DNA of 64,000 bases from NCBI GenBank assembly GCA_022592445.1, contig JABYQR010000157.1, positions 1-64,000 on the forward strand, read 5' to 3'. The notes under the pieces were generated by a model. The model had not been told where the DNA came from. It was given only the letters and a program-made list of their open reading frames with translations, and searched no databases. Positions within the stretch are counted from its first letter, which is position 1; each line of letters opens with the position of its first letter. Origin of the DNA: Cytidiella melzeri (lineage: Eukaryota; Basidiomycota; Agaricomycetes; Polyporales; Irpicaceae). The translations under genes were made by a program, and so were the position numbers. Positions 45,935 to 56,801 of the stretch are shown here, piece by piece.

Positions 45935-46104
45935 TTACCCCCCTTCTTGCTTTGAACTCCATGCAAAGAGTTTTGAACGAACACCTTGGTCATTGAGTCC
46001 ACTTTTTCACCATTGTCAAGAGGGTGCCTAAGCAATTCCGAGTGACTCTAGCGGCTTCTACCGACGCCCCTGACGGGGTTCACACCTCATTGGCTGATGG
46101 TAGT

Positions 46105-49100
46105 CTAGTCCGTACCCTCCTCGGTTGCGTCATTGGATCGTGGATGATCCTTGGTGTGTTGTTTGTAACTTGATACACAGTAAATCGTAGCTGAGCGAAT
46201 AGCTCGGGGATGATCGTCGTAGCCTTTCCAGCGTATGTAATACTGAAGCTTTTTGGCACGACCTGTACATCTTGACTTGAGAATTTTCTCAACTTCGTAT
46301 TCTTCTTCTCCGTCGATGATATCTGGCGGAGGCATCTCCAGCTTTTGGCCTTCGAATTCAGGTTCATTGTACGGTACCAACTTGCTTGCATGGAATACAG
46401 GGTGTATCCTTGGTGAACGTTCGGGCCATTCCAGTCTGAATGTGACCGGCGAGAGCTTTTCAGCAATCTTGAATGGGCCATAGTACTTGGCTGACAGCTT
46501 ATGTCCAGATTTTTGGTAGTCTCTCAGATCTAGCATGACCTGATCGCCTTCGTTGAAGGGGACCTTCTGGACGTGCTTGTCATAGTACCACTTCATGCGT
46601 TCAGCCGCAAGTTGTAACGCCACTTTAGCATGCTCTTGAGCTTGCAAGCCGTTCCACATGATGTCATTCATGTCAGACCTTTTCAGGTCCTTAGTGAGCG
46701 TTGGACCAGCTCTAGGGTGTCTGCCGTACTCGAGGTAGAAAGGCGAGTGCTTAGTTCCCTCGTGCACTGCATTGTTGTATGCAAACTCAGCCGAGCTGAG
46801 CAGTCTAGCCCAGTCGTCGTGTAGTTGATCAACGTAACAACGCAGGTACTGTTTGAGCGTTTGATTCACTCGTTCAGTTTGACCATCAGTTTGCGGATGA
46901 TATGCAGTAGTCATCGTAGATTCTATCCCTAGCATTTTTCACCATTCCTGGAATAAATCTGCTGCGAATTGTGGACCTTGGTCGGAAATGATTTGCAGAG
47001 GTAACCCGTGAAGGGTCCAGACTTTCTCATAGAGTAGAGCTGCAAGATCTTTTGCCGAGAACTCGTTTACAATAGGGAAGAAGTGCGCCCTTTTAGTAAG
47101 GCGGTCTACGACTACGCAGATAGCATTGAAGCCATCAGACTTTGGTAACTGAGTAATCAAGTCGACAGTCATGATATCCCATGGTTCGGCCGGAACCGGA
47201 TTAGGGATGAGTGGTCCGTAAGGCTGTTGCGGATGAGTCTTCATCCGCTGACATGTGTCACAGCCTGTCACATATTTCTTGACATCAGTGGTTAAACCTG
47301 GCCACCAGTAGTTTCTCGAGATCAGTTCGTACGTTTTCCATCTGCCAGGATGTCCGGCAGAAGGTAGATCGTGATGCATCTGGATGATTTGGCGTCTCAG
47401 ATCTAATTTCTGATCTTTGGGGATGTAGACTTTTCCACGGTATAGGAGTAATCCGTTCTCAAAATTCCACTCCTCTAGTGATTTCTTGAACTCCCTAGGA
47501 CCAGAGTTAAGTAACTGCTGATAGTCCTTGGTAACTTCGTCGTTCATGAGTGCTTCCTTGACCTGTCTTAGGATTTCATCATTGTTGATAGGCGAGTCAT
47601 GAGAGTTTTCGATAGCAGAGATGGCAAAAAACTCGGGTTTAAGGAGAATTTTGTCCTCGTTATCGGAATTTACCCCCTCTTCATGATCTGGCCTCCTGGA
47701 CAGAGGATCTGCGGTAAGCATGGTCTTTCCGGGTTTGTGCTGGAGCACAAAATTGAATTGCGTGAGGTATAACGCCCATTGCGCTTGTCTCCGAGTCAGC
47801 TTCTGGGCATTCCTGAAATATGTCAGGTTTTGGTGATCCAACCATATTTCTACGGTAATCGGATGTCCCTCCAGATGTTGACAATACTCTTCCAGGGCGT
47901 GGATAATAGCCAACAACTCTTTATCGTATATCTCATAATTACGTTCATGGACGTTGAGTGATTTAGAGTAGAAGGATACTGGATGCCACAGCTTGTCAGC
48001 TGGGTCCAGTTGTGATAGTACCGCTCCTGTAGCAATGTCGCTAGCGTCTGTTTCCAGACGGAAAGGGTTTTCGTCATCTGGTATCCTCAGAATAGGTGCT
48101 GACGTAAAAGCCTGTTTCAGACTTTGGAAGGCCTGTTCCTGAGCATCTTTCCAGATCCAGGATTGGTCCTTCTTTGTCAGAATAGTGAGCGGTTTCGCAT
48201 GTTTAGCAAAGTCCTTGATGAAACGCTGATAGAAGTTGGCGAAGCCTAAGAAGGCTTGGACTTGCTTAACCTTTTCAGGTCGCGGCCACTCAGTAACTCC
48301 AGTGAGTTTGGCTGGATCCATCTCGATGTGTCCGTGAGAAACAATCATGCCTAGGTACTCAATGTGATCTTTTTCAAAAAAGCATTTTTCCGGTTTGGCA
48401 AATAGATTGTTCTCGCGTAGACGCTTGAGCACTTCCTGTGTGATACGACAGTTTTCCTTCTTGGCTTCCGTGAAGATGAGGATGTCGTCGAGATACACCA
48501 TGACATGTCCTTCTAAGATCAAATCACTCAGAATTTCATTCATCATGGCTTGGAATGTTGCAGGTGCGTTGCTGAAACCGAAATACATCACCTTGGCTTC
48601 GAAAAGGCCACGGTGTGTGATGAACGCCGTCTTCCATTCGTCACCCTTTTGGATGCAAACGTTATTGTATCCCCATCTAGGATCAATCTTTGAGAAGACC
48701 TTAGCCTTGCTTAACAAATTGATTAAATCGTTGATGCAAGGTATGGGGTACCGGTTTTTCACCGTGATGTCGTTCAGTTTCCGGTAGTCTTGCACAAGGC
48801 GCAACGAGCCATCTTTCTTCTTGACGAAGAACACAGGTGCTGCAATTGGACTTTTCGATTTGCGGATGTAACCTTTTCGGAGTTCCTCTTTGATCCATTG
48901 ATCTAGAGAATTCTTTTCCATTGGAGATAGCGGGTATAGTTTAGCCGCTTTGGGAAGGGAGGCATCTTCCTCAAATTCGATCGCGTGATCGTACGGTTTG
49001 CGTAACGGCATGCGCTCTGATTTTTTCTTTGAAAAGACGTCACCAAATTCCCAAAGATATTTCGGTACTAATGGCTTCCAATTGACGGACTCCTGTTCGT

Positions 49101-49785
49101 CAAAGCCGTTCTCAAATCCCTCATCTTCCTTTCCAGAAAGTTCAGCAATTATTTCTGCTATTTCTTCGTCTTCTGGATTGTCTAAGTCAATCCAGTGGAT
49201 GTGAGGGTTGTCCGGGTTGACACTTCCTATTCTGTCCAGGTTGTCTGACACCAAACGTCCCTTAGGTAACTCAAGTTCATCGATCTCTTCTTGAGTTACA
49301 GTGATGTTTTTACGAGCTCTTGGGGCACAGAGTTCAGGACATCTGGTAAATCTCCACTTGCCATTTGCCCAATCTATCTCCGGATTGTGGCGGCGTAAGA
49401 AGGTCATCCCGATAATCATTTGTTTACTACCGAGATCAGTGACAAGGATGTGTTGTCTTGCTCGGTGCAAACCTATTTCTAGGTATGCACGTACTGAGTG
49501 AGTGATTTGACCATCTTTATTGGGAGTACCGTCGACATTGATGACGTTAAACGGTGATGCCAGTTGATTTGTTACCAGATTGTTACTTTCAACCACTGAC
49601 TTACTGATGAACGTGGTTGTGGCTCCTGAATCTACCAGAGCTTTGACCTGCACTTTCTTTCCATATACCCAAATTGTAACCGGTAGAAAAAATGAATTCT
49701 TTGAACGTGCTACATTTTTGACAGTATCTACGGTACAAAGATCAAGGGTATCGGGGCCTAAGCGTTCATGTTCGCAGGGAGTCAC
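46105..49785 (-). CDS. pol: Gypsy-2 pol: protease, RT, RNase H, integrase, truncated chromodomain (in-frame TGA)
   Basis: The frame runs from 49,785 and meets TGA at 46,939-46,941 and continues in the same frame to 46,105. Order: protease (ALVDSGATTTFIS), RT with YLDDILIF, RNase H, integrase zinc finger (HHDLPSAGHPG ... CDTC), integrase core with Asp in MTVDLIT, Asp in ISDQGPQFA and, after the stop, Glu in QTDGQTERVNQ. A chromodomain begins (EVEKILKSR ... YIRWKGYDD) but diverges after DD and lacks the usual Trp-Glu-Pro, so it is frameshifted or degenerate. The TGA between the second Asp and the Glu inactivates integrase unless read through. Confidence 0.92.
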
Positions 49786-51268
49786 ATGACGCTTCGGAAA
49801 AAATCCTTGCCCTTGGTCGGCTTTTTCCCTTTACCCTTGTCAGGGGACGGGTGAGGAGTTGAAGGTTCATCATCTTCAGTTGGAACCTCCTCTATGTGAG
49901 CCGCCAACTCTAGGCGCGCGGTATTAACATTTTTTGTTTTTGACGACGAAGCGTTAGGGGCCTCGGCCTCGCTGTCCGATCCAGAGTCCTCGGCATCTGC
50001 TGCCCGAATCTTCTTCGGCGCCGAAGACTTGCCATCCTTCTTCACTTCCTTCTTCTTATCATCAGGCTTTTTCTTCAGGCCGTTGAGGTTACATTCGTCC
50101 GTATGATGTCCTTTGGACTTGTGAATGTGACAGAACTTTTCCAACTTTTCAGTTGAGTTCACCTCTTTGCCCTTGCCCTTGTTCCGCTTCTCGCTCTTCT
50201 TCTTCTTTTTGTCCGCAGCATCCACCTCCGTAGGAGTGGACGTATCCTTTTCCTTCGCAAAGATCTGGCCCTGCGCTTTCTCCGGATAGACCTTCTTGTG
50301 GATGTCGAGCAAGAGGTCGAGGAACTGAGGCCATGTGGTAGGGATTTGATTTTCATCTTTCCCAACATGACGAGCCTCATATCCTTCTCGATGACGTGCT
50401 TGAGCTTGTGAATTAGCAAGTCGTCCTCATATCCAGAAAGCCTGCCAAGCGTACGGAAGCATTCCGCATACTTGACAAAGTTCTTGTGTGCCAAATCTGT
50501 ATTGTTGAACAAGGCGTTAAGCTCCTTTCGAGCGCCCTCCTTGTCGTCCCGTTGACCGTATTGTACCTTGAGCTCATTTTCGAACTCTTCCCACGTTCCG
50601 ATTGTCTGACCCTTCGTGAGCTTCTTGATCCACGGCTCCATGTATTGAGCCGCCGCGCCTGAGAGCCAGTTCATCGCGACGGCAATACGTTGCCTGTCAG
50701 TAGCAACGTTCTCGTGGACAAGCCACAGAGAGATCTTGTTCAACCACTCGTTGAACTTGACCTTGCCATTGGTACCATTGAACTCAGGGGGTTCGCCAAT
50801 CTTAGGCTGGCGCGAGGATCCTCCTTGTCCTTGAGACAGGGGAAGCTGGTTGATCTGATTGACCACGTTAGTGATTGTTGTCTTGACCATATCGAGGTCA
50901 GTGTCCATTCGCTGGACTTGTGTGTCTGCAGCACATTGTGAGTATAGGTCTTGAGCGACCTTATCGACGTATTGCTGGAGGTTATCCTCCAGCAATGACA
51001 ACTGATTGTTCCAAATGAGAACCATTTGATTCATCATATTATGAACGATAGCAGTTGTTGCTTCTCCCTCAACAGTGCGGGTGAAAGCCCTTTGGGCTAT
51101 ATTGAGGCCGTGGAATATGTGCTGCTCGAAGATTTCAACCGAAGGGTTATAGACAATGGGAGTGATTTTCCCAAAAGGAACAGAGTGGGTGAGGTTGGCG
51201 GCAGCGGCGGCAGCATTGGATCCGGCGTTAGATTGAGAGGCCATTGCTTCTAATTTCTTAGTTAGCAA
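49782..51268 (-). CDS. gag: Gypsy-2 gag with zinc knuckle (one frameshift)
   Basis: The capsid ORF starts at 51,268 or, better, at the ATG at 51,244 (MASQSNAGSNAAAAA). It carries the capsid core GEPPEFNGTNGKVKFNEWL and later ALFNNTDLAHKNF. At about 50,330 the frame breaks after MKIK; the next frame resumes with PTTWPQFLDLLLDIHKK and runs to 49,782. One lost A explains it. The second part has a CX2HX4HX4C knuckle variant (CHIHKSKGHHTDEC) and a Lys/Ser-rich acidic tail. It overlaps pol by a few bases. Confidence 0.88.
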
Positions 51269-51414
51269 AGGATAAGCAAAAATCTATTTCTAGTATAAGA
51301 AGAAGAGAAACACCACTTTTCACACATTGAACTCTTTACAGAGTTGTTTTCACACATTAAATCCTTTGCAGGAAGTTGTCACCAAGTAAAATGAGGCTTG
51401 TCAGCCAATACATT

Positions 51415-52194
51415 TTATTCTGTTTCCGCATATACAAAGGCGTTCATGTCAAACAGCCCTTCTAGTAGCTCTAAGATATACCCCCATCTCCAATGAATAT
51501 CCACAAAACGTATTCTACCTAAACTCTTTAAGTCCTTTTTCAGCATTCTCCATTCCCTATTCAACATCTTGTCCGTGTGATTCTCCTTGAACCATTGTTC
51601 AATCATGAAGACACGACCGATCAGCAGCTGTGCTTTTTCACGACGAGTGTTGAGCTGGTGGCTAGAAGATTGCCCGCCACTCGCAAAAGATGCATCCAAC
51701 TTCTTGAACACAGGCTCAAGCCGTTGGCAAGCTGCCGTGACCATTGGTTTGAATTCCTGTTGACGAAGCATAAGCTTCGTTTTACGGAAGTGAAGGGTGG
51801 CGGGAAGAGGAGAGGGAGTAGGAATGTAAGCGCGTTGGTTGCGCTCTTCGATACGCTGGAGAAGGGTAAGCTCGTCAGCCTTTTCCTTCTCCTGCTTCTC
51901 AATCCTGTCGAGAAGGCTGAGCTGAGACATAAGGTTGGAGACCTTTCTCATACGATCCTGGTCCTCCTCATGCTCGATGGTTGTACGAGCCTGCTCCTCG
52001 AGGTCGATCCTCTTAATGAGGGGCTTGTTGTCAGGGTACTTGAGCCGGCAAGGCTTGCCAGCGTCCTTGAACTTGTCAAGAGTCTCCTTGGAGACGGTAA
52101 AACGTTCCTGAAGTCCGGTGACTTCATTGCGGACGGGGATGGAGTAAGGAGTCTTGCGACCAGACTTAGCAGCGATGAAGCGGGAAATGGGCAT
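51415..52194 (-). CDS. Gypsy-2 accessory ORF between 5' LTR and gag, function unknown
   Basis: 259 residues from the ATG at 52,194 (MPISRFIAAKSGRKTPYS); the open frame extends upstream to 52,359 but those codons look less protein-like. Same place and size as the Gypsy-1 accessory ORF. The N-terminal third is basic, the middle is a predicted coiled coil (LSLLDRIEKQEKEKADELT), then a Pro-rich linker (YIPTPSPLPA) and a helical C-terminus (LNREWRMLKKDLKSLGRIRF). The shared pattern with Gypsy-1 is REW, two residues, L, and about ten residues later (I/L)G(K/R)(V/I)xF. No enzyme motif seen. Confidence 0.7.
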   Translation of the reverse strand: MPISRFIAAKSGRKTPYSIPVRNEVTGLQERFTVSKETLDKFKDAGKPCRLKYPDNKPLIKRIDLEEQARTTIEHEEDQDRMRKVSNLMSQLSLLDRIEKQEKEKADELTLLQRIEERNQRAYIPTPSPLPATLHFRKTKLMLRQQEFKPMVTAACQRLEPVFKKLDASFASGGQSSSHQLNTRREKAQLLIGRVFMIEQWFKENHTDKMLNREWRMLKKDLKSLGRIRFVDIHWRWGYILELLEGLFDMNAFVYAETE

Positions 52195-52772
52195 GGTGAC
52201 TGTGTGTGACAATGCGTGATGAGCTTGACAGCTCAGTGATGTGCGGAACAAATCTCCATAAAGGAGAGGTCCTGTGTGTGCATGGGGTAGTGCCGGCGTC
52301 GGCCTGGACTCTCTCTCCAGGTCCGGTGGTGTAAGGATCTCCGTCATGGTTCCACCCATGCGGCAAATGGTTGGCGGATCAGTATTACACTGACCCTAAG
52401 TCCAGCCAGAACAAGTTACCCGTCTACGTGCCTAGGCACTCATGGGTTTCTAGTCCTGTTGTCTAGCTCTTATAACGAGTTGTCTGACACCAGACACCAC
52501 TATCGCCTGTGGGGAGGCACACTTTCATCATGTTGGCATACTGCCAACCCCTGCTCTGATTAGCTCTAGGAGCGTCGGGCGAGAGGGTGATTCAAGTTGT
52601 GTGCATCAAGGCAAGGCCTAGACACGACTACCACTTAGAGCCTATGGTCCGGCTACCTCTATTTCTAGAGGATTTGTAAGGGGGCCCACGCACAGGCACA
52701 AGCCCTAGAAGAAAGGGGAAAGAAACCTCCAGCACGTCCAGAGATGTGAGGGAGTAGGGCAGTCTTATCCAA

Positions 52773-53498
52773 ATGTAACAGTAATGCTACACTCACCAGA
52801 TAAGTTGGTTAACTTGAGGGGGATGTGGTGAGATAGAGAGTAAGAGTGGTGATGAGCGAAGTACTGGTGAGTACTGAGTAGTCCTGGTTCAACAGAGTGG
52901 ATAAGACTGAGGGGATATGCCCTCAGGAGTGCCTCTATATATACATGAAGGGGAGGACCCCAGGTACTACCCTTAGACCCCTAATACCTACATGAGTAAG
53001 CGAAGTAATCTACCTTACTAAGCATGCCCTATGCCCTAGTGGTGCCACTTCAATAATCAACCAATAGCAATTGTCCCCATGACCTGACCCCATGACCCAG
53101 CTCCAAGGCTAGACTTGTTCTAGCTTGTTCTAAGACAAGGCTAGACTTTTCCAGAAGGTTCTATGGACTATGACATCATCTAATGGAATGTTCTATACTA
53201 TGACATCATAGTTCCAGCAAGTTCCACAATGTTCCAGAGAGTTCTATCATGTGATACACAGATAAGGAAAGGAGCGCATCAGCGCATCAGAGACAGAAGG
53301 CGCATCAGCGCATCAATTGATAGGCACTGAGAATAAGCGCCGGAATAGGCGCCTGATAAGTGCCTGATAAGCGCTGGATAAGCGCCTAAATAGACGCCGG
53401 ATAAGCGCTGGATAAGCGCTTGACAAGCGCTCAAATATTCCCAATAATACCGTTGCCTGGTAAGGCAAGTCTTGTAGAAACATTGAAAATCTGTGACA
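52773..53498 (-). repeat. 5' LTR of Gypsy-2
   Basis: 726 bases. It holds a minisatellite of about 10-base GATAAGCGC(C/T) units at 53,330-53,430 that is longer than in the 3' LTR. Confidence 0.93.
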
Positions 53499-56093
53499 CA
53501 TCAAACAGTTTGACCGGGTGACCGTCCTCGTACTGTGAACCTTCAAAGGACAAACTAACGTCCTGGGTCATCCGAAAACTTGCAAGGTGTTCATCTCGCT
53601 GGCTGCCGTCGTCCTCACTCTGAGGTTTGTCATGGTTCTCCTGCTCCTCAGCCCCCTCTGGCTGATCCTCCATCATGCGCAACACATTGTCCTTGTTGAG
53701 GGGACACTCTGGGGACATTTTGACGTGGCCCCATCCGCCACATCCATAACACTGAACTGGCGGACGGTCACCACCACTTCTCCCTGCTACGGGATTTCAC
53801 ACTCCCCCATCGGTACGTCTGATGGCTCTGCTTGCGCTGCTGACCGGCCTGTCCTACAAATGTGCCGTAGTTGTGTTGACCACGTTGTTTATAGGTGAGG
53901 CCGGTGTTGACTGTCCGACTGTTCCCGGTCTAGGAGTGCTACTCTTCGAGAAGGCCACCCGCCTTCGGCTCTGATTTCCAGGCATTGTATTTGCCTCTGG
54001 CCTAGTAGTACGTGCGGGTTCGGATTTTTTAGCATCTTGTTGCTTCTGATGAAGGTCCAGTGCTTTGTTTGCATTCTCAATCGCCAGTGCTTCTCGCACC
54101 ATGTTGGAGAATGTAGAGATCTCGGCGTTCAGACACAGGTTCCGCAGCATAGGTGTTACTATTGCGGCAGGTAACTTCCTCTGCAGCTTCTTCTGCATGG
54201 AGTATGCATCTGGCCATTCCACCATCCTCCCGGAGTATTTGAGCAACTCGTTTGCCAGACCAGCTACCCCGGTTGCCTCCTTGAACCGCACAGATTTGTA
54301 CCGTTTGGACACCAATTGTGCGGTAGCTTTGTGCACAAAGTGGTCCTGAAGTGCATATATCACCTGTTCGGGTGATCACACCTCCGCGTTATACCATTCC
54401 GTGGCCTCACCCTTCAGCATGTCCCCCAACAGAACCACACGCTGGTGGTCCAACGCGTCTCCCACTAGCCTGGTCATGTAACAGAATCTGGATACATTCA
54501 TTATCCATTGACTGAATACTTCCACATCATCCTCTTCTTCATACGGGGTTGGCATGTTGACCTTTATGTTGCAGTTTAGCATTGGTAGGTTAGCCAGGTC
54601 ATGGTCAATGTCCTGATGTATCACTTCTGCGATCCATTGGCGCGTGTTATCCACATACGCATCTGGATCAGGTTGTGCTGGGGACGCCGGTCTCTGCGCA
54701 AATGGGTTGGGTGTGTTAGGCACACCCAGTGGCTGCCTCCTGGATGGCCGTCTAGGTGACTGTTGCCTTGACGTGACAGGTACTATGTACCTTGGGTTAA
54801 GTCCACGCGGGGCGGCGGACTGAGGTCCCGCAAGCACAGTACATGCGTAGCGTTGCCTTGTGTTGACTTCACTGTCGGATTCCATGGGTGTGCCATTTCC
54901 TAGGGCATCGCGATGCCCATTACTGGAGCTCCCGCTGTCTGAGCCACTACTACCCGGGTCAGGTCCTTCTGGACCTCCTTTGTCTGCAATGCCTGTGCGA
55001 CCCATCATCCCACTTGCGGATGCGTTAACGCTAACCCTACGGGGTCGTTCATGTGTAGGCATCCATATTGGGACGAGTGGGGGAAGCAGTCCCGCTTCCC
55101 TGAGGCGAGTGGGCGTGTCTTTGCCCAGCTGTGTAGTCCCCGCTGGCTCGTCCATGATCACCTCTCCCTCATATCTTTCTACTCTCAGTTCTTGGGTATC
55201 GGGCAAGTCGCGTACGCTAGCTGTCTCCATTCTGGAGGGTTCCCGTGTATCTCAATGGAGGAAAGTGACATATCTACTATTTTGGGTACTTTGTACCCCT
55301 GGGTCAATGCCATCGTGAGGAGGGTGCGCTGCAATGCCATTAGGTTGTTGGACATAGCCGCGTACCTGTGTTCCTCCTCTCGGCTCCTTTCTTGCTGCCG
55401 TTCTATATCCTCAAGTCTCTGCGCTCGCATCTCCAACATCTCGTCATGCTATACTCTCATACAATCCCATGCATCTTGGATCACCCCTTGAATGACGTTG
55501 AGACGTCCCGATCCATTACTGCGTGCCTGTTCACCCTCCTCATTAATTGTCTCAATGCCTACTCCGCGAGGGATATGCGTTTCTGGGTATGCACTAGAGG
55601 AACATGTGTTCCTTCCAGATGCCAAGTCTTGAGGGTGAATGTCGTCCAGCTCCGGGTCGGTATAGAGGTCATCTAGGAAATTGGGTTCCTCTGCACCCGG
55701 ACGTTGTACGTCCTCCTCGCTACTCGTGAGAGTAAGAGCGACTTTTGTGATTGTGGCTGGGGGACCATCGCCAGGTACTCGAGTACCTTTTGTTGTTCGT
55801 CTAGGTATCTTTGAAGGTCGCTTTATTGCCTCCCGCACTTCCTCCGTGGAAGTGGTTGAGTTGGCCCGAGATTGACTACGTGTCGTGGGACGTGATCCGG
55901 CCTCCCCTTGCAGGTGCTCCGTGGTGTCACTTCTATCGGTGCGACTGTCCAACCTGTCCCTCGCGACGGTGGATGCTGAAGAAGCCCTGGATGGTGTTGG
56001 ACCCTTGGGTTGAGGTGACCCTTCAGGGTCGTCCTGACCACGCGTGCTAGTTGGTGGAACTTTATCAGTCCCTTTTTTGCGAGCTGGTGGCAT
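53499..56093 (-). pseudogene. gag: Gag of Outer-LTR, several stops
   Basis: One gag-like product is spread over 56,093-55,449 (MPPARKKGTDKVPP, Ser/Arg-rich), 55,439-55,185 (coiled coil RAQRLEDIERQQERSREEEH-like, interrupted here for length), 55,230-54,376 (ending KGEATEWYNAEV) and 54,363-53,499. A TAG at 55,449 and a TGA at about 54,376 are in frame with what follows, and one frameshift lies near 55,200. A zinc-knuckle-like CYGCGGWGHVKMSPEC encoded near 53,700-53,760 marks the nucleocapsid. The frame is then cut by Gypsy-2 at 53,498. Both stops can be explained by single C-to-T changes. Confidence 0.72.
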
Positions 56094-56195
56094 CTCAGAT
56101 GAGATAAGAGTGAGATAGACATTCAGCTCGTCTGTGGAGCGCTACTTCGTAGCACTAAGTATACGTTGGTTTTGAAGTCTCGAAACTCAAAAAAG

Positions 56196-56431
56196 TGTAA
56201 AGGGTATCTTGATACCTCACGTGCACACACGCACAGAGTTTGACCAAATGTATTTGGAACTCGACGTATGTACCATGTGTAAGATAAAGATGATCTAATC
56301 TGGTAAAGTGGGATGGCTTATATACCAGCCACCCAAGTCCAACTGTATAGTACCTATATAAGGCAGTCCCGACTGCCTGCGTGTAAGGCGCCGCCTGCCA
56401 TAGTAGGAAGGACCGCTGTCGCACCCTTACA
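56196..56431 (-). repeat. 5' LTR of Outer-LTR
   Basis: 236 bases, TGTAAAGGGTATC to CGCACCCTTACA, followed by the duplication ATCTT (56,432-56,436). Confidence 0.9.
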
Positions 56432-56436
56432 ATCTT

Positions 56437-56801
56437 CTGTCTGATGTCAATGTGTGTTTCACCACCACCCCCTTTTGCATTAAGTGTTTCATATGACATA
56501 GTCATTGCACAGGCTTACAAGTGGCACTGTCTGTAATACATGTAGTGTAAACAATACTCAGTCAGCCTTGAGTAGAGGGGGGAAAATATATATTGCAAGT
56601 GCTAACCTGTAGCATGTGCAGTGTCAGACATTATTACTGTAACTTAGCTACTGCATGATCAAACAAATGTATCTAAGAGCATACCTCAGTCTCAAGCTCA
56701 GCATGGGTAGCAAACACCTGTGGAGATCTGCAGATTGACCTGCACCAATACCTGCTGTCTCTGACCCGCAGGTGGCAGGGACCTACCTGTACAGGTAGGT
56801 C
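56437..56801. other. Gene-free spacer with a 22-base perfect palindrome at its end
   Basis: No gene. 56,780-56,801 reads GACCTACCTGT followed by its exact complement ACAGGTAGGTC, directly against the first ACTAGCGTTAGCAAGG repeat end. Confidence 0.6.

Larger units (their letters stand above)
45233..53498 (-). mobile_element. Gypsy-2: Ty3/gypsy retrotransposon inside Outer-LTR
   Basis: LTRs at 45,233-45,934 (702 bases) and 52,773-53,498 (726 bases) start TGTAACAG and end CTGTGACA on the plus strand. Minus-strand order: LTR, accessory ORF, gag, pol, polypurine tract, LTR. Gag has one frameshift and pol one in-frame TGA and a broken chromodomain end. The bases outside the two LTRs (CTGTC at 45,228-45,232; CATCA at 53,499-53,503) do not match, so the two ends may come from different insertions fused by recombination. 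A TTTGGATAAGACTG next to the 5' LTR could be the primer site (TGG two bases in). Confidence 0.92.
39559..56431 (-). mobile_element. Outer-LTR: old LTR retrotransposon that hosts several nested insertions
   Basis: LTRs start TGTAAAGGGTAT and end CACCCTTACA on the plus strand. The right one is 56,196-56,431; the left one is 39,559-39,602 plus 44,500-44,695, interrupted by another element. The duplication ATCTT is present at 39,554-39,558 and 56,432-56,436, so both ends belong to one insertion. Coding is on the minus strand. A gag with several stops occupies 53,499-56,093, and a short unknown ORF (44,753-45,232) lies next to the 3' LTR with a G-rich polypurine tract (CTAGGGGGCGTG) at about 44,696-44,707. 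No protease, RT or integrase of this element remains; that part is replaced by Gypsy-2. Confidence 0.88.
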
